From assembly GCF_004216695.1 (NCBI RefSeq), contig NZ_SGXC01000001.1, forward strand, positions 1,736,001 to 1,800,000: a stretch of 64,000 bases of DNA. Direction: 5' to 3'. Below are positions 62,810-64,000 of this stretch, in pieces. The notes below the pieces were generated by a model. The model did not search any database, was not told the origin of the DNA, and saw only the letters and a list, made by a program, of their open reading frames with translations. The stretch comes from Pigmentiphaga kullae (GTDB taxonomy: Bacteria > Pseudomonadota > Gammaproteobacteria > Burkholderiales > Burkholderiaceae_B). The first letter of the stretch is position 1; each line of letters opens with the position of its first letter. The translations under genes were made by a program, and so were the position numbers.

Positions 62810-64000
62810 TCAACCGAGCTGCACCGGCACGAAGATCTTGGCATCGCCGCGCTGCACGAGCAGCGCCACGTTCTTGCCCGACTTCGCGATCAGCGTGCGC
62901 ACCTGGTCGACGCTCTGCACCGGGACGCCGTTCAGCGATAGCAGCAAGTCCCCGGGTTCGATGCCGGCCTGTTCGGCCGGGCCGCCCACCTGCTCGACCA
63001 CCAGCCCACCGCTGTCGCCCACGGCCATCCGTTCCTGCGGCGTGAGCGGACGCAGCGCCAGCCCCAGCCGGCCGTGCGCCGCGCCACCGCGCGTATCGGC
63101 GCTGGCGGTGGCTTCGGCCTTGGCGCTGCCCAGCTTGGCGACGATGTCGTGCGGCGAGCCGTTGCGCCAGACTTCCAGCCTGACGTCCTGTCCCGGCGTG
63201 GCCAGGCTGATCACCGCGGGCAGGTCGCCCGAGGCCACCACGGGCTTGCCGTCGATCTTGCGGATGATGTCGCCGGACTTCAGGCCGGCCTTGTCCGCGG
63301 GGCTGCCCTTTTCCACGCTGGCGACCAGCGCGCCGGTGGGCGAGTCCAGCTTGAACGAGTCGGCCAGCGCCTGGTTGACTTCCTGGATGGTGACGCCCAG
63401 GCGGGCATGGTGGACTTCGCCGTGCGCCACGATCTGGTCCTTGACCTTGGCCGCCACGTCGATCGGGATCGCGAATGACAGTCCCTGGTAGCCGCCGGTC
63501 TGGCTGTAGATCTGCGAGTTGATGCCGACCACTTCGCCGCGCGAGTTGAACAGCGGCCCACCCGAGTTGCCCGGGTTGACGGCGACGTCGGTCTGGATGA
63601 ACGGCACCGAGCCGTCATTGGGCAGCGAGCGGCCCTTGGCGCTGACCACGCCCGCCGTCACCGTGTTCTCCAGGCCATAGGGCGAGCCGATGGCCAGCAC
63701 CCATTCGCCCACGTGCAGGTCATGGGGGTTGCCCACGACCACGACCGGCAGGTTGCGCGCATCGATCTTCAGCACGGCAACGTCGGTCTGGGGGTCCGAG
63801 CCCAGCACCTTGGCGCGGAATTCGCGCCGGTCGGTCAGCTTGACGGTGACTTCCTTGGCGTCCTTCACCACGTGGGCGTTGGTCAGGATGATGCCGTCGG
63901 GACTGACGATGAAGCCGGAGCCCTGGCCGCGCATCGGCACGCTGTGCGAACCGCCGCCACCGCCGGGGTAGCCCGGGAAGCCGCGGAAGAACTGCGCGAA
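62810..64000 (-). CDS. DegP/DegQ-type (Do-like) periplasmic serine protease, 5' end outside window
   Basis: The visible 396 residues begin inside the protease domain (FAQFFRGFPGYPGGGGG) and end with the stop at 62810. The triad is His in LTNAHVVKD, Asp in QTDVAVLKID and Ser in NPGNSGGPL. Two PDZ domains follow (LGVTIQEVNQALADSF, and LGLALRPLTPQERM). It degrades misfolded envelope proteins. The signal peptide lies beyond position 64000; the name degP, degQ or mucD cannot be chosen. Confidence 0.93.
   Translation of the reverse strand, partial: FAQFFRGFPGYPGGGGGSHSVPMRGQGSGFIVSPDGIILTNAHVVKDAKEVTVKLTDRREFRAKVLGSDPQTDVAVLKIDARNLPVVVVGNPHDLHVGEWVLAIGSPYGLENTVTAGVVSAKGRSLPNDGSVPFIQTDVAVNPGNSGGPLFNSRGEVVGINSQIYSQTGGYQGLSFAIPIDVAAKVKDQIVAHGEVHHARLGVTIQEVNQALADSFKLDSPTGALVASVEKGSPADKAGLKSGDIIRKIDGKPVVASGDLPAVISLATPGQDVRLEVWRNGSPHDIVAKLGSAKAEATASADTRGGAAHGRLGLALRPLTPQERMAVGDSGGLVVEQVGGPAEQAGIEPGDLLLSLNGVPVQSVDQVRTLIAKSGKNVALLVQRGDAKIFVPVQLG

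Overview
The window is GC-rich, densely coded chromosomal DNA. It most resembles a betaproteobacterium of the Alcaligenaceae (Bordetella/Achromobacter type). The grounds are a Bug/TctC-type binding protein, the Burkholderiales-type fused DUF3683/GlcD-GlcF dehydrogenase, the lptM-lysA and cyaY versus PBP1A arrangement, aroK-aroB-dgt, ubiE/ubiJ/ubiB and phoB-phoR. This is inference from gene content, not a database match. No rRNA or tRNA gene was seen.

Layout. 1-8 kb: a minus-strand catabolic operon (D-2-hydroxyacid dehydrogenase, M24 pita-bread protein, Bug binding protein, dihydroxyphthalate-decarboxylase-like protein) next to a GntR regulator and a divergent HD-domain protein whose ligand pattern fits mixed-valent diiron oxygenases; then an XRE-cupin regulator and a porin. 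7.7-10.3 kb: a periplasmic amine-oxidation unit (Tat-exported flavin amine oxidase, cytochrome c, exported RidA). 10.6-15.4 kb: a GntR regulator, a leaderless NMT1-like protein and an SsuABC-like ABC importer. 15.4-24.7 kb: TSUP permease and LysR, then housekeeping genes (lysA-lptM, cyaY, PBP1A, aroK-aroB-dgt). 24.8-29.7 kb: a gamma-resorcylate (2,6-dihydroxybenzoate) module with MFS transporter, decarboxylase, two-component flavin monooxygenase and MarR regulator. 29.9-39.3 kb: a catabolic island with two paralogous binding proteins, one ATPase and one permease, a CodA-like amidohydrolase, a DHOase-like cyclic amidohydrolase, a cysteine hydrolase, an SDR and a LysR. Two nearly identical T-N11-A palindromes upstream of its two operons point to one LysR regulon. 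39.3-40.35 kb: a small gene-poor patch with a probable truncated HEPN gene and a type I-E-like CRISPR array (9 repeats, eight 32-bp spacers) with no cas gene in the window. 40.4-64 kb: mostly core genes (PhoX-like protein, LOG protein, ilvA, the fused dehydrogenase, a YcgR-like PilZ protein, HIT protein, serA, phoBR with a Pho box, ubiE/ubiJ/ubiB, symporter, ferritin-like protein, and a DegQ-type protease cut by the window end).

Three copies of a multi-hairpin intergenic repeat (27.2, 44.7 and 53.8 kb) and a 45-nt coding-like duplicate (24.7 and 41.9 kb) are dispersed through the window. The least explained parts are the cyclic-amide/imide island with its predicted shared operator, the diiron HD oxygenase candidate with its palindromic operator, and the periplasmic amine oxidase/cytochrome c/RidA unit.
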